In this document: one piece after another, positions 1 to 8,763 of the stretch
How positions within the stretch are numbered: the stretch's first letter is position 1
Layout of the letters: every line of letters begins with the position of its first letter
NCBI RefSeq assembly: GCF_000182645.1
Contig: NZ_ACQA01000001.1
Coordinates: 2,112,001-2,176,000, forward strand
Direction of reading: 5' to 3'
Source: Brucella intermedia LMG 3301
GTDB lineage: Bacteria > Pseudomonadota > Alphaproteobacteria > Rhizobiales > Rhizobiaceae
DNA length: 64,000 nt
Translations under genes and position numbers: made by a program
The notes under the pieces: model-generated
Told to the model about the DNA's origin: nothing
What the model saw: only the letters and a program-made list of their open reading frames with translations
The model's database searches: none

Positions 1-701
1 ATCTTGCCGCCATTGATATGGCGATAGCGATAGCCCGCATCGAGCTTGAGATTATGCGTGAGGTCGACCGATGCGCCAGCCATGAGCGCATAGGTAAAGC
101 GCCAGTTGGCAGCGCCTTCCTGCGTGCCGCCATAACGAACATCGTCGAGATCGCCCCACTTTACGCGGGTGCCGCCGATACCGGCGCCGACATAAGGCGT
201 GAAGCCGGCGAAATTGCCGAGATCGACATAGGCATTCGCCAGAATGGAAAGTGCGGAGAAACGGCCGCGCTCGTCGGAAGCGCAGTTGATATCGCCGTTA
301 CAGGCCGAACCATAGGTATGGCCGTCGAACTTGGCGCGGGTCATGTAGTCGACCGTAAGGTCGGTGCGGAAATAATCCGTCACCTGATAGCCGACGCCGC
401 CGCCCACAAGGAATGAGCCCTTCAGGTCGCCGTAGAGCGTGTTGCTGCCGAAGGTCGGCGAGCCGCTGCCGCAAGTGTCGCAATTATCAATGGTTGCGTA
501 ATCCGCATCCTTGAACTTGGCCTTGGAGTAGCCAATGTCGCCGCGCAGATACCAGCCGCCAACGGCAGGCGGAGCGACAACGACTTCAGGGACTTCCGGC
601 ACAGGTTCGATGATATCGGCCGCCAGCGCGACAGATACCATGGCCGTGAGGGCAACCGATGCCGCCACACCGGCAAAAAGAGTTTTCGTAAGACTTTTCA
701 T
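1..701 (-). CDS. Outer-membrane beta-barrel protein (Omp25/Omp31-like), partial
   Basis: Reading the minus strand from ATG at 701 gives an open frame that runs off the window edge, so about 233 residues are visible and the C-terminus is missing. It begins with a Sec signal peptide (MKSLTKTLFAGVAASVALTA, cleavage near VALA-AD), then a short Pro/Val-rich linker and GGWYLRGDIGYSKAKF. Alternating aromatic strands follow (FLVGGGVGYQVTDYFRTDLT, GFTPYVGAGIGG, LKLDAGYRYRHINGG), which are typical of 8-stranded opacity/Omp25-Omp31-type barrels of Brucellaceae and Rhizobiaceae. A GGGG Shine-Dalgarno lies about 8 bases before the ATG. Four cysteines in two loops (DNCDTCGS, SACNGDINCAS) are unusual for this family. 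A CtrA box lies 77 bases upstream. The barrel class is well supported; the exact paralogue is not. Confidence 0.85.
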   Translation of the reverse strand, partial: MKSLTKTLFAGVAASVALTAMVSVALAADIIEPVPEVPEVVVAPPAVGGWYLRGDIGYSKAKFKDADYATIDNCDTCGSGSPTFGSNTLYGDLKGSFLVGGGVGYQVTDYFRTDLTVDYMTRAKFDGHTYGSACNGDINCASDERGRFSALSILANAYVDLGNFAGFTPYVGAGIGGTRVKWGDLDDVRYGGTQEGAANWRFTYALMAGASVDLTHNLKLDAGYRYRHINGGK

Positions 702-777
702 ATGTCTGCCCCATCGGAGAATCACGCCGCCGGAAGCGACGGTACGGATGTTTGTGGGGAAGACTATTCGGCAAAAG

Positions 778-792
778 TTAAATCCGACTTAA
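778..792. promoter_or_regulatory. CtrA box upstream of the outer-membrane protein gene
   Basis: TTAA, seven bases, TTAA: the full consensus of the cell-cycle regulator CtrA. It lies 77 bases before the start codon at 701. On the minus strand an AATAGT sequence follows about 12 bases downstream and could be the -10, which would place the box over the -35, the usual activating position. CtrA control of outer-membrane composition is known in Brucella. The assignment here rests on motif and position only. Confidence 0.55.
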
Positions 793-880
793 CCTTGTTT
801 TTTTACCAAGCTCATTAAGAATCACTAATATACCGGCAGTGATCCAGCTGTCGGTTCTCACTCTTCGGGACGCGCCAAAC

Positions 881-908
881 AAAAAGCGCGGGACAGAACC
901 CGCGCTTT
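881..908 (-). terminator. Intrinsic terminator of glmM
   Basis: A GC-rich stem AAAGCGCGGG / CCCGCGCTTT with a six-base loop is followed, in the minus-strand sense, by a TTTTTG tract. It lies 23 bases after the glmM stop codon. Confidence 0.8.
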
Positions 909-930
909 GCTGAAATTGCTCATGGAGTGA

Positions 931-2287
931 TCAGGCGGCAGCACTGCCCTCGGATGAGATCACGTCGATAATGTCGTTGACGACCTTTTCCACCAGACCG
1001 CGGTCGTCGCCTTCCGCCATGACGCGGATGAGCGGTTCGGTGCCGGACGGGCGGATAACCAGACGGCCCTGACCGCCAAGGCGCTCGGTTGCCTCAATGA
1101 TTGCGCTTTTCACGCGCTTGTTCTCCAGCGGCTTGCCGCCAGCGGTGCGAACATTCTTGAGAAGCTGCGGCACCGGATCGAACTTGCGGCAGACTTCACT
1201 GATCGGCCTGCCCTGCTCCTGCGCGACGGCAAGAATCTGCAAGGCCGAGATCAAGCCGTCACCCGTCGTCGCGAAATCGGACAGGACGATATGGCCGGAC
1301 TGCTCGCCGCCGACATTAAAACCGTGCTCGCGCATATGCTCGACCACATAGCGGTCGCCCACCTTGGTGCGGGCCAGCGTCAGATGACGGTCGGGCAAGG
1401 AAGCGCTCGAGGCCAAGATTGGACATGACGGTCGCCACGATGCCGCCGCCTTCAAGCCGGTCGCTCGCCGCCCAGCTTTCGGCGATGACGGCCATCAACT
1501 GGTCGCCGTCGATGACCGTGCCGTTTTCATCGACCAGCAGCACACGGTCGGCATCGCCATCGAGCGCAATGCCGACATCGGCGCGCACTTCATGAACCTT
1601 TTTCATCAGGCCGATCGGATGCGTCGAACCGCAATCCTCATTGATGTTGATGCCGTTCGGCTCGTTGTTGATGGTGATGACTTCCGCGCCCAGTTCCCAC
1701 AGCGCAGCCGGGGCAACCTTGTAGCCCGCGCCATTGGCGCAGTCGACCACGACGCGCAGACCGTTCAGGTCGATATTGCGCGGCAGCGTGCGCTTGGCGA
1801 ATTCGATATAACGATAAATGTCACCATCGACGCGCTTGGCGCGACCGACATCGCCGTGGCTGGCGAGATATGGAGAGAGATCGCCATCGATCATCGCCTC
1901 GATCTTCAATTCGATCTCGTCGGAAAGCTTGTATCCGTCTGGGCCGAAAAGCTTGATGCCGTTGTCGTAGAACGGGTTGTGCGATGCCGAGATCATCACG
2001 CCGATATCGGCGCGCAGCGAGCGGCAAAGCATCGCAACGGCAGGCGTCGGGATCGGGCCAAGCAGGAAAACATCCATGCCTGCGGCAGTGAAACCGGCCA
2101 CCAGCGCGTTTTCCAGCATGTAGCCGGAACGGCGCGTATCCTTGCCGATCACGACGCGCGAAGCTTGTCCCTTGCGACGGAAGATGTGACCCACCGCCAT
2201 GCCGACTTTCATGGCGACTTCCGGGGTCATCGGAAAGCTGTTGGCCTGTCCGCGAATGCCATCGGTTCCAAAATATTTGCGTGCCAT
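931..2287 (-). pseudogene. glmM: Phosphoglucosamine mutase GlmM, interrupted by a one-base frameshift
   Basis: GlmM converts glucosamine-6-phosphate to glucosamine-1-phosphate in the cytosol, on the route to UDP-GlcNAc for peptidoglycan and LPS. The start [13 protein letters not shown], the phosphoserine motif ISASHNP (Ser102), the metal loop DGDADR and the phosphate-binding [10 protein letters not shown] are all present. The frame breaks after [10 protein letters not shown] and resumes one base off at [19 protein letters not shown]. Removing one G from the GGG at 1393-1395 restores a 451-residue protein, the usual length. The N-terminal frame otherwise runs on into unrelated residues. The gene is normally essential, so a sequencing error is the likelier cause than a true pseudogene. 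A start 24 bases upstream (MAQRKAKQ) is possible, but MARKYFG is the family start. The ftsH-glmM order is common in alphaproteobacteria. Confidence 0.85.
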
Positions 2288-2544
2288 CTGTTTCGCCTTG
2301 CGCTGAGCCATGAATTGCTCTCTGTCTTCAAATATATGCCGCCCAAAATGATCGGCGAGCAATGGCTGCCGGTTGGCCGGGCAGCAGATTTTCGCTGTTC
2401 TTAACGCGAAAACCTTCACAAATGCAATTTCGTCTTTGGCGGCAAGTTCGTCCTTCCCCCGTCCAAAGTCGTAAGCTGGTGCAGTATGATGCGCCGAAAT
2501 CCTTAACGAGCCTTTGCGACAAGCCCCATAAAGCCGGATAACAG

Positions 2545-2566
2545 AAAGCCGGGACTAGCCCGGCTT
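2545..2566 (-). terminator. Probable terminator after ftsH
   Basis: Stem AAGCCGGG / CCCGGCTT, 22 bases beyond the ftsH stop codon. The U-tract on the minus strand is short (TTTCTG), so strength is uncertain. The rest of the roughly 300-base ftsH-glmM gap shows no gene; presumably it carries the glmM promoter. Confidence 0.55.
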
Positions 2567-2588
2567 CCTGCATTTCTTTTCGAGCAGC

Positions 2589-4517
2589 TTATTGCGGCTG
2601 CGGCTCCATACCCGGTTCGCTGCCTGGCTCACTGCCCTTGCGCTTGCGCGGGCTGCCAGCCTTCGGAACGCCTGAACCGCGCGACGGCGTATCGCTGCCC
2701 TGATCGCGCGACGGCTTGTTGCCCGCGATCAGTTCCTTGATCTCGTCGCCGGAGAGCGTTTCATATTCGAGCAGGCCTTCGGCAAGCGCGATCCAGTCCT
2801 TCTTCTTCTTGGTCAGGATGCGGGTCGCTTCGGCATAGGCCTCATCAATCAGGCGACGCACTTCGGCATCGATGATCTGCGCGGTTTCTTCCGAAATGTT
2901 CTGCGTGCGGGAAACCGAATGGCCGAGGAAGACTTCTTCCTGATTGTCGCCATAAGCCACGCGGCCGAGTTTGTCCGAATAGCCCCATTGCGTAACCATC
3001 GAACGGGCGAGCTTGGTGGCCTGCTGGATATCGGAGGAAGCACCGGAGGTGATGTTTTCCTTGCCGAATTTCAGCTCTTCGGCCACGCGACCGCCCATCA
3101 TGATGGCAAGGCGCGACACCATCCAGGTATAAGTGGCCGAGTAACGGTCGCCTTCCGGAAGCTGCATCACCATGCCAAGCGCACGGCCGCGCGGAATGAT
3201 GGTTGCCTTGTGAACAGGGTCTGCCTTCGGCACGTTGAGCGCAACGATGGCATGGCCTGCCTCGTGATAGGCCGTATTGGCTTTTTCTTCCTGCGTCATG
3301 GCGGAACGGCGTTCCGCACCCATCATGATCTTGTCCTTGGCGTCCTCGAATTCCTGCATGGTCACGAGGCGCTTGTTGCGGCGCGCGGCCATGAGGGCGG
3401 CTTCGTTGACGAGGTTGGCGAGATCGGCACCGGAGAAGCCCGGCGTGCCGCGTGCGACAACCTTGAGATCGACATTGGGTGCGAGCGGCACGTTGCGCAC
3501 ATGCACTTTGAGAATCTGTTCACGACCGACGATATCCGGGTTCGGCACCACGACCTGACGGTCGAAACGGCCCGGGCGCAGCAGTGCGGGATCGAGAACG
3601 TCGGGACGGTTGGTTGCCGCGATCAGGATGATCGATTCGTTGGCTTCAAAACCGTCCATCTCGACCAGAAGCTGGTTGAGCGTCTGTTCGCGTTCGTCAT
3701 TGCCGCCGCCGAGACCGGCGCCGCGATGACGGCCGACTGCGTCGATTTCGTCAATGAAGATGATGCAGGGCGCATTCTTCTTGGCCTGCTCGAACATGTC
3801 GCGGACGCGGCTCGCACCGACGCCGACGAACATTTCAACAAAGTCCGAACCGGAAATCGTGAAGAATGGCACATTGGCTTCGCCCGCGACCGAGCGCGCC
3901 AGAAGCGTCTTACCGGTGCCGGGAGGGCCAACGAGCAGAACGCCACGCGGAATCTTGCCGCCCAGACGTTGGAATTTCTGCGGATCACGCAGGAATTCGA
4001 CGATTTCCTCAAGGTCCTGCTTGGCTTCGTCTACGCCGGCGACGTCCTGGAAGGTCACGCGGCCGTGCGCTTCGGTGAGAAGCTTGGCCTTGGACTTGCC
4101 GAAGCCCATCGCGCCCCGCGAGCCGCCCTGCATCTGGCGCATGAAGAAAATCCACACGCCGAGGATCAGGATCATCGGCAGCCACGACAGGAGAATGCCG
4201 ATCAGCGAGCTGGAACCGTCGGTTTCCGGGCGTGCGGTGATCGCGACACCCTTGTCTTCAAGGCGCGAAACGAGACCCGTATCGCCCGGCGAATAGGTCT
4301 GGAAGGTCGAACCGTTGTCAGCAAAAGTACCGGTGATCCGCTGGCCGGTGATCGTCACCGATTTCACGCGACCGTTGGATACGTCGTCTATAAATTGCGA
4401 ATAGGAAACTTCACGGGAATTGGAGCGCTGACCTGGGCTTTGGAACAGGTTGAACAGCGCGATCAAAAGAAGAGCAATGATCGCCCAGAGGGCGAAGTTG
4501 CGATAGTTCGGATTCAT
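2589..4517 (-). CDS. ftsH: ATP-dependent zinc metalloprotease FtsH
   Basis: FtsH is a hexameric inner-membrane AAA+ protease that degrades misassembled membrane proteins and short-lived regulators. In the 642-residue frame: TM1 about residues 7-25, a periplasmic domain, TM2 about 105-126, Walker A GPPGTGKT at 197-204, Walker B IIFIDEID near 252-259, the second region of homology [20 protein letters not shown], and the zinc site HEAGH at 418-422. A Gly/Pro/Lys-rich tail closes the protein. The start [11 protein letters not shown] is chosen because TM1 should follow within a few residues and a GGA lies upstream. An in-frame ATG nine codons earlier adds MAVVSIGPD, with its GCGGA touching the ATG, so it is less likely. 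It lies downstream of tilS, as in many proteobacteria. Confidence 0.97.
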   Translation of the reverse strand: MNPNYRNFALWAIIALLLIALFNLFQSPGQRSNSREVSYSQFIDDVSNGRVKSVTITGQRITGTFADNGSTFQTYSPGDTGLVSRLEDKGVAITARPETDGSSSLIGILLSWLPMILILGVWIFFMRQMQGGSRGAMGFGKSKAKLLTEAHGRVTFQDVAGVDEAKQDLEEIVEFLRDPQKFQRLGGKIPRGVLLVGPPGTGKTLLARSVAGEANVPFFTISGSDFVEMFVGVGASRVRDMFEQAKKNAPCIIFIDEIDAVGRHRGAGLGGGNDEREQTLNQLLVEMDGFEANESIILIAATNRPDVLDPALLRPGRFDRQVVVPNPDIVGREQILKVHVRNVPLAPNVDLKVVARGTPGFSGADLANLVNEAALMAARRNKRLVTMQEFEDAKDKIMMGAERRSAMTQEEKANTAYHEAGHAIVALNVPKADPVHKATIIPRGRALGMVMQLPEGDRYSATYTWMVSRLAIMMGGRVAEELKFGKENITSGASSDIQQATKLARSMVTQWGYSDKLGRVAYGDNQEEVFLGHSVSRTQNISEETAQIIDAEVRRLIDEAYAEATRILTKKKKDWIALAEGLLEYETLSGDEIKELIAGNKPSRDQGSDTPSRGSGVPKAGSPRKRKGSEPGSEPGMEPQPQ

Positions 4518-4629
4518 ATCGGGTCCAATCGATACCACGGCCATTCCGCGGGCACGGAACGATGTTTCGGTCTAACATAGGATCGAAGGATGGCCTTGCC
4601 AAGGCGCGTTTGACCCCGCATCCTCGATT

Positions 4630-4729
4630 CTTCGCACTCTGGTTTATAAAAAGAGCATTTCCAACCAAAGTGCGAAGCGTCTACGCGGGGAAATCAGTTC
4701 ACTGGACTGGTTTCTCATCCCGCTTCGAT
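4630..4729. repeat. Composite palindromic repeat overlapping the tilS 3' end
   Basis: Left part: hairpin with arms CTTCGCACT and AGTGCGAAG (4630-4677) enclosing AGAGCATTTCC. Right part: about 60 bases (4667-4729) that match, on the opposite strand, the repeat before zapA at 32494-32551, sharing CGTCTACGCGG, GTTCACTGGACTG and CCCGCTTCGAT. The tilS stop codon and last residues (KRDEKPVQ) are encoded inside this element. Confidence 0.75.
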
Positions 4730-6090
4730 TCGGCGCAGACGCGCCCGATGCGGGCTTCCACAGCCATTGCAAGATCGAAATCATGTCCCGGCAACACGTG
4801 ATCGAAGATCGCAAAATGCCGTTCGACATGAATGTCTTTCGGAAAATCCCCTTCCCGCCGGAAAGGCAGGGCATAAAGCCTGCCATCCCTGTAAAGGGCT
4901 GGCGAAACTAGCAGGGCCTCACGTTTGCGGGATTCGATCTCGATGTTCTGCGCCTTCAGGAAATCGGCGAGTTCCTGCCGTCCCGGTGCAGCGAGCTCGA
5001 AATCAATTGAGCCTTCATTCGAGAAACGGAAGCGTCCGTCCCAGACGATTGGCTTGCCCGGCTCCAGATGGAGCTTGGGGAGATTGCGCTTTTCGCGAAG
5101 AAACCGATGCGGCGAGCCGTCCGCGCCGCGCTCGATAAGCGCGCCGAACACAGTCAGGCGATGATTGTCATCCTCTCCCGAAAGAACCCGTTCGATGCGT
5201 GAGCGCTCGCTGTCGCCCGGCAGGAAACGGCGTCCGCCCGCAATCGCCGCCAGCAATCCGGCGAACAGTCGCCTGGCGTTGTCGGGAAGCGCGGCGTAAA
5301 GCTGCGGATCGACCAGCAAGGCTCCGTTCGCATCGATGCGCAGGCTCGCCGGGTCGGCGAGTGCGGCAATCAGGACGGCATTGTCCCGCTCGCGCGCGGC
5401 TCCGGCCTCGGCAATCTGGTCGAGCACCGCCTGTCTGTCCGCCTTCGCCGCGACGCCCAGACGAACCCGTGGGCGTTCATAGTCCGTATTGGCATTGCTG
5501 GGATCATCGATCCAGCCGATGCCCCTGCCCCGCAACTCTTCACGCAAGACCTGCCGGGAAATGGAAAGCAGCGGGCGGTCGAGTTCTACCGATCCCACCC
5601 GCCCGAAGCCGCCCAGTAACGAGCGCGATGACATGGCGGCAAGCCCCCGCGCTTCGGCATGGGCGCTGCGCTCCCTGCGCATCAGAAAGGTTTCGATCTG
5701 GTCGTCCTGCGTATGGCCGGTGACGATGAAGGCAGCGCCTGCCTCCTGCGCCGCCTGCGACAACAGGCGATAACGCGCCGTGCGCGCAGCCGCGGCAAGT
5801 CCGCTCGTCGGTTTCGCCTCATCCCAGGTGAGAATACGGTGCTCGATCCCGTAGTGGCTGCAAAGCCGACCGACATTTTCGGCCTCGTCTCTGGATTCTG
5901 CGCGCAATTGATGGTCCACCGTCGCGGCGATCAGCCGGGGCGGGTCCTTGAGCATGGCCATGTAATCCCGAAGGAGAAAAAGCAGGCCGAGAGAATCGCT
6001 GCCGCCTGACACGGCGGCAATCACGGCCCTGGCCTGCTCAAATCCGAATGGCTCGAATAATTTGAAAATATTGCTTGGGCTAAGCCCCAC
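4699..6090 (-). CDS. tilS: tRNA(Ile)-lysidine synthase TilS
   Basis: TilS attaches lysine to C34 of the CAU-anticodon tRNA-Ile, so that it reads AUA and is charged with isoleucine. The N-type ATP pyrophosphatase P-loop [10 protein letters not shown] lies at residues 26-35. [20 protein letters not shown] and [20 protein letters not shown] (the GHT.DDQ.ET signature) follow. After about residue 220 the substrate-binding and C-terminal TilS domains are recognisable but diverged. Length is 463 residues, normal for alphaproteobacteria. It sits between cpoB and ftsH in the same orientation. The C-terminal residues lie within a palindromic repeat, so the tail is probably a recent, non-critical extension. 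Start: ATG at 6090, just before the P-loop domain. Confidence 0.95.
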   Translation of the reverse strand: MGLSPSNIFKLFEPFGFEQARAVIAAVSGGSDSLGLLFLLRDYMAMLKDPPRLIAATVDHQLRAESRDEAENVGRLCSHYGIEHRILTWDEAKPTSGLAAAARTARYRLLSQAAQEAGAAFIVTGHTQDDQIETFLMRRERSAHAEARGLAAMSSRSLLGGFGRVGSVELDRPLLSISRQVLREELRGRGIGWIDDPSNANTDYERPRVRLGVAAKADRQAVLDQIAEAGAARERDNAVLIAALADPASLRIDANGALLVDPQLYAALPDNARRLFAGLLAAIAGGRRFLPGDSERSRIERVLSGEDDNHRLTVFGALIERGADGSPHRFLREKRNLPKLHLEPGKPIVWDGRFRFSNEGSIDFELAAPGRQELADFLKAQNIEIESRKREALLVSPALYRDGRLYALPFRREGDFPKDIHVERHFAIFDHVLPGHDFDLAMAVEARIGRVCAESKRDEKPVQ

Positions 6091-6107
6091 GAATTAACTC
6101 CGCCATT

Positions 6108-6208
6108 AGCATTTCCAGCAAAAGCGTGAAACGGTTTTGCGTTAAATAATGCGACAAAACAAAAAGTTAGATCGGTTCGACGGCTGTGTTCTAACGGGAA
6201 CCGCTCTA
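6108..6208. repeat. Palindromic repeat between cpoB and tilS
   Basis: First part (6108-6152) is the AGCATTTCC-AGCAAAA...GGTTTTGCG hairpin also seen at 7819 and 62245. Second part (6151-6208) matches, on the opposite strand, the repeat at 32416-32480: AATGCGA, AACAAA, GTTAGA.CGGTTC, GTTCTAAC..GAACCGCTCTAG. The cpoB stop codon (TAG) is the final CTA of the CGCTCTAG end. Confidence 0.75.
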
Positions 6209-7708
6209 GCACTTTGCGCGCGTGCGCTCATCGGCAACGCGCTTCAATATGGCAGGCGCCGCCTTGGGGTAACGTTCCGGTATCTGCGCGAAGGTCGCGC
6301 AGGCAACATCGCGATTATCCATTTTTTCCAGCGTCATGCCGAGCTTGAACATGTTTTCCGGCGCGCGCTTCGAATCGGGATAATCGCGCTGCGTATCGAT
6401 GAACACCGTGGCGGCTTCAGAATAACGGCCCTGACCGTAAAGCGATTCTCCAAGCCAGAAGCGTGCTTCAGCCGTGCTGGGATCAGCCGGATAGCGCTTC
6501 ACATGCTCGCGGAAGCCGGTTTCAGCTGCCTTGTAGTCGCCCGACATCAGATATTGATAGGATGCCTGATAGAGCGAACTGGGATTATCGTCGGTCGGAA
6601 GCGATGCAACCGCATCGCCTGCTGCCGTTCCGCCTGCGGCGGTTCCCGGTGCTGCGCCCGGCTGCACCGTGCGCGGCGTGGCGTCGAGTGTTTCGCCGAT
6701 TACATTGCCACTGGCGTCGAAGCGGATGGAGCCCAGCGTTTGCGGCGGCTCGCCACGTGCCGGTCCGCCCTGTGCGGGCGCATTCGAACCAATAGCCATG
6801 GAATCGGCGCCAGACGACTGGCTGGCCGCAGCCTGCGTGGAAGCGTCATATCCGCCATTCTGCGGGGCGCTTCCGGAAACCCCGCCATCGAGGTTTCCGT
6901 TGCTGCCCTGATCGGAACCGGCAGCGGCCAGCGACGTGTCGCCCCCAGCCTGCTGAATTTCCGTATCGGCGCGTTTCCCGGTTTCCAGAAACTGGAAGCG
7001 GGTTTCGTTTGCTTCCTGCATCTTCTGCATCTGATCCTGCATTTCGAGGATCTGGAAGTTCATGGCTTCCGCCCGCGCGCTCAACGCATCGGCAATCGCG
7101 GCCGCGTTGCCGACGCCCTGTGCGCAGAGATCGGCGCCCGGCGATGCTGCGGCGGGCGCAGGCTGAGCCGCGCTGCTCGAAGCAGGCGAGGTTACGCCAT
7201 TCTTCTTTTCCAGTTCTTCAAACCGGAATTCATTGTCTTCCTGCGTCTTTTGCAGCTGATTGTCGGTGAACGAAATCTGGGCGTCCACATCCTCGACCTT
7301 GCCGGTCAGGTTGCGCACCAGTTCCTGCTGCAAGCCGGGGCTCTGATAGCCGCCCTGCCCGCTACCGCCACCATTGTCCCGCATCGCTTCGTCGAGAATG
7401 GCCGTCGACCCGATGCTGACGCGATGCTGTGAACCCCCGCGCCCCTTTTCCAATGCCTGGAAACGCGCTTCATTGTCGCGCTGGATTTTCAGCATCTTGT
7501 CGCGAAGCTGCAAGATGCGCGCATAGGACTGGGCATTTTGATGTGCCAGATTGCAGACCTGCTGCGAAAACTGATCTCCGCCGGGAGCACCTGCCTGCGC
7601 GAGCCGAATTTCCCCTTGCGAAGAAACAGATGCCGCCAGAGCCGGAGCACTCGCCAAAAGCGGCAGCATGGCAATTGCCAGCGTCACTTTCCTCATTGGT
7701 TTCCTCAT
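6206..7708 (-). CDS. cpoB: Tol-Pal accessory protein CpoB (YbgF), long form
   Basis: CpoB is a periplasmic protein that links Tol-Pal constriction to peptidoglycan synthesis. The 500-residue product has a signal peptide (MRKVTLAIAMLPLLASAPAL, cut after ALAA). Three coiled-coil segments follow: RDKMLKIQRDNEARFQALEK, TDNQLQKTQEDNEFRFEELE and QDQMQKMQEANETRFQFLE. Next comes a low-complexity Gly/Ser/Ala/Gln linker. The C-terminal TPR domain is SLYQASYQYLMSGDYKAAE, the following two tetratricopeptides, and a Cys-terminated end. E. coli CpoB is about 260 residues with one coiled coil, so this is a long variant. Start: ATG at 7708 with AAAGGG just upstream; a second ATG at 7696 is also possible. Its stop codon lies in a repeat. 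Confidence 0.9.
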   Translation of the reverse strand: MRKPMRKVTLAIAMLPLLASAPALAASVSSQGEIRLAQAGAPGGDQFSQQVCNLAHQNAQSYARILQLRDKMLKIQRDNEARFQALEKGRGGSQHRVSIGSTAILDEAMRDNGGGSGQGGYQSPGLQQELVRNLTGKVEDVDAQISFTDNQLQKTQEDNEFRFEELEKKNGVTSPASSSAAQPAPAAASPGADLCAQGVGNAAAIADALSARAEAMNFQILEMQDQMQKMQEANETRFQFLETGKRADTEIQQAGGDTSLAAAGSDQGSNGNLDGGVSGSAPQNGGYDASTQAAASQSSGADSMAIGSNAPAQGGPARGEPPQTLGSIRFDASGNVIGETLDATPRTVQPGAAPGTAAGGTAAGDAVASLPTDDNPSSLYQASYQYLMSGDYKAAETGFREHVKRYPADPSTAEARFWLGESLYGQGRYSEAATVFIDTQRDYPDSKRAPENMFKLGMTLEKMDNRDVACATFAQIPERYPKAAPAILKRVADERTRAKC

Positions 7709-7818
7709 TCCCTTTGCCCCTGCAAATTCACCCATCCAATTCACGCGAACCGGATGATCGAGTGCCGCGCCTGAACAGACGCTGAATGCGTTTGCCGCAC
7801 GATCAGCTCCGCTTTTAG

Positions 7819-7864
7819 AGCATTTCCAGCAAAAGTGCGAAGCGGTTTTGCGCCGCAAAATGCG
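7819..7864. repeat. Short palindromic repeat (AGCATTTCC family)
   Basis: AGCATTTCCAGCAAAAGTGC then GAAGCGGTTTTGCGCCGCAAAATGC. The core GCAAAA...TTTTGC forms a hairpin. It is near-identical to copies at 6108 and 62245. It lies between pal and cpoB. Confidence 0.7.
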
Positions 7865-7949
7865 AAAAGCGAAGGTTTCCTGGCGCTCACTATGACAGGG
7901 GTGACTTCGGCCAAAGTTTGTCGAAACGCCCAAACAATCGGCCCAAAAC

Positions 7950-7977
7950 GAAAAAAGCGGCCCGAAAGCCGCTTTTC
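7950..7977 (-). terminator. Intrinsic terminator of pal
   Basis: Stem AAGCGGC / GCCGCTT, loop about six bases, followed on the minus strand by TTTTTTCG. It starts 26 bases after the pal stop codon, so pal and cpoB may be partly uncoupled. Confidence 0.8.
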
Positions 7978-8002
7978 CGTAACACTATCTGATATTGGCA
8001 GA

Positions 8003-8509
8003 TCAGCTGCCCGCACCGTTGAGAACGGTAACGGCGCGGCGGTTCTGCGACCAGCACGAGTCGGCATCGCAAACTGCGACCGGACGTTCATTGCCGTAGG
8101 AGATGGTGCGCATACGGTTGGTCGGCACGCCGCGCGAAGCGAGGAAGTCGCGGGTGGCGGCTGCACGGCGCTGGCCGAGAGCGAGGTTGTATTCACGCGT
8201 ACCGCGTTCGTCGGCATGGCCTTCGATCGTGATCGAGTACTGCGGATAACGCTGCAGCCACTGGGCCTGCTTGGAAAGCGTCTGCTGTGCATCGGCGCGG
8301 ATCAGCGAAGAATCGAGATCGAAGAAGATGCGATCGCCGACATTGACCGTGAAGTCCTGTGCGGAACCTGGCGTTGCGGCGCCTGCACCGAGACCCAGAT
8401 CACCGGCATTGTTCGGAAGGTTCTTCTTGGACGCACAGCCGGCAACGGCGAGCGACATGAAAAGGGCGATAGCGATCGGGCTACGTGCAATCGACTGGAT
8501 ACGGCGCAT
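8003..8509 (-). CDS. pal: Peptidoglycan-associated lipoprotein Pal (Omp16)
   Basis: Pal is an outer-membrane lipoprotein that binds peptidoglycan and TolB and keeps the envelope invaginated at division. From ATG at 8509 the product is 168 residues, the length of Brucella Omp16. It has a lipoprotein signal ending LAVAG-C25 (lipid on Cys25), a short linker, and an OmpA-C domain with FFDLDSSLIRADAQQTL, ITIEGHADERGTREYNLALG and the peptidoglycan-binding RRAAATRDFLASRGV. The frame could extend 15 codons upstream, but only the 8509 start puts the lipobox at the right place. It is fourth in the tolQRAB-pal-cpoB set, with terminators on both sides. Confidence 0.97.
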   Translation of the reverse strand: MRRIQSIARSPIAIALFMSLAVAGCASKKNLPNNAGDLGLGAGAATPGSAQDFTVNVGDRIFFDLDSSLIRADAQQTLSKQAQWLQRYPQYSITIEGHADERGTREYNLALGQRRAAATRDFLASRGVPTNRMRTISYGNERPVAVCDADSCWSQNRRAVTVLNGAGS

Positions 8510-8681
8510 GGGCCGGAGCTCCTTAAGATTTGATGTTCCTGCGTAACCATCCAATAATCATATTGAGGTTAAGACAGGCTCAAGAAGTATGGTTAATATT
8601 TTCTTGCTGCCTCAGCCCTTGGGGGCAAAATACGGCAGAAACACGGCTTTCCGGCAAGGATTGTGGCGCATTGCCATGAAA

Positions 8682-8709
8682 AAGGCGCGAAACACCAGTT
8701 TCGCGCCTT
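8682..8709 (-). terminator. Intrinsic terminator of tolB
   Basis: Stem AAGGCGCGAAA / TTTCGCGCCTT with a six-base loop and a TTTTTC tract in the minus-strand sense, 52 bases beyond the tolB stop. Confidence 0.8.
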
Positions 8710-8723
8710 CACTTTCCATAACC

Positions 8724-8763
8724 GGAGCATTTCCAGTTCAACTGGATCGTCTAAACTGCTCTA
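8724..8763. repeat. Small palindromic element ending in the tolB stop codon
   Basis: GAGCATTTCCAG, a CAGTTCAACTG palindrome, then AAACTGCTCTA. The outer GAGC/GCTC ends and the AGCATTTCC block resemble the AGCATTTCC repeat family. The tolB stop (TAG, 8761-8763) is at its right end. Confidence 0.45.

Noticed and set aside
2919..4580. Long plus-strand open frame opposite ftsH
   Set aside because: It mirrors the codon pattern of ftsH on the other strand, has no family motifs, and ftsH is certain.
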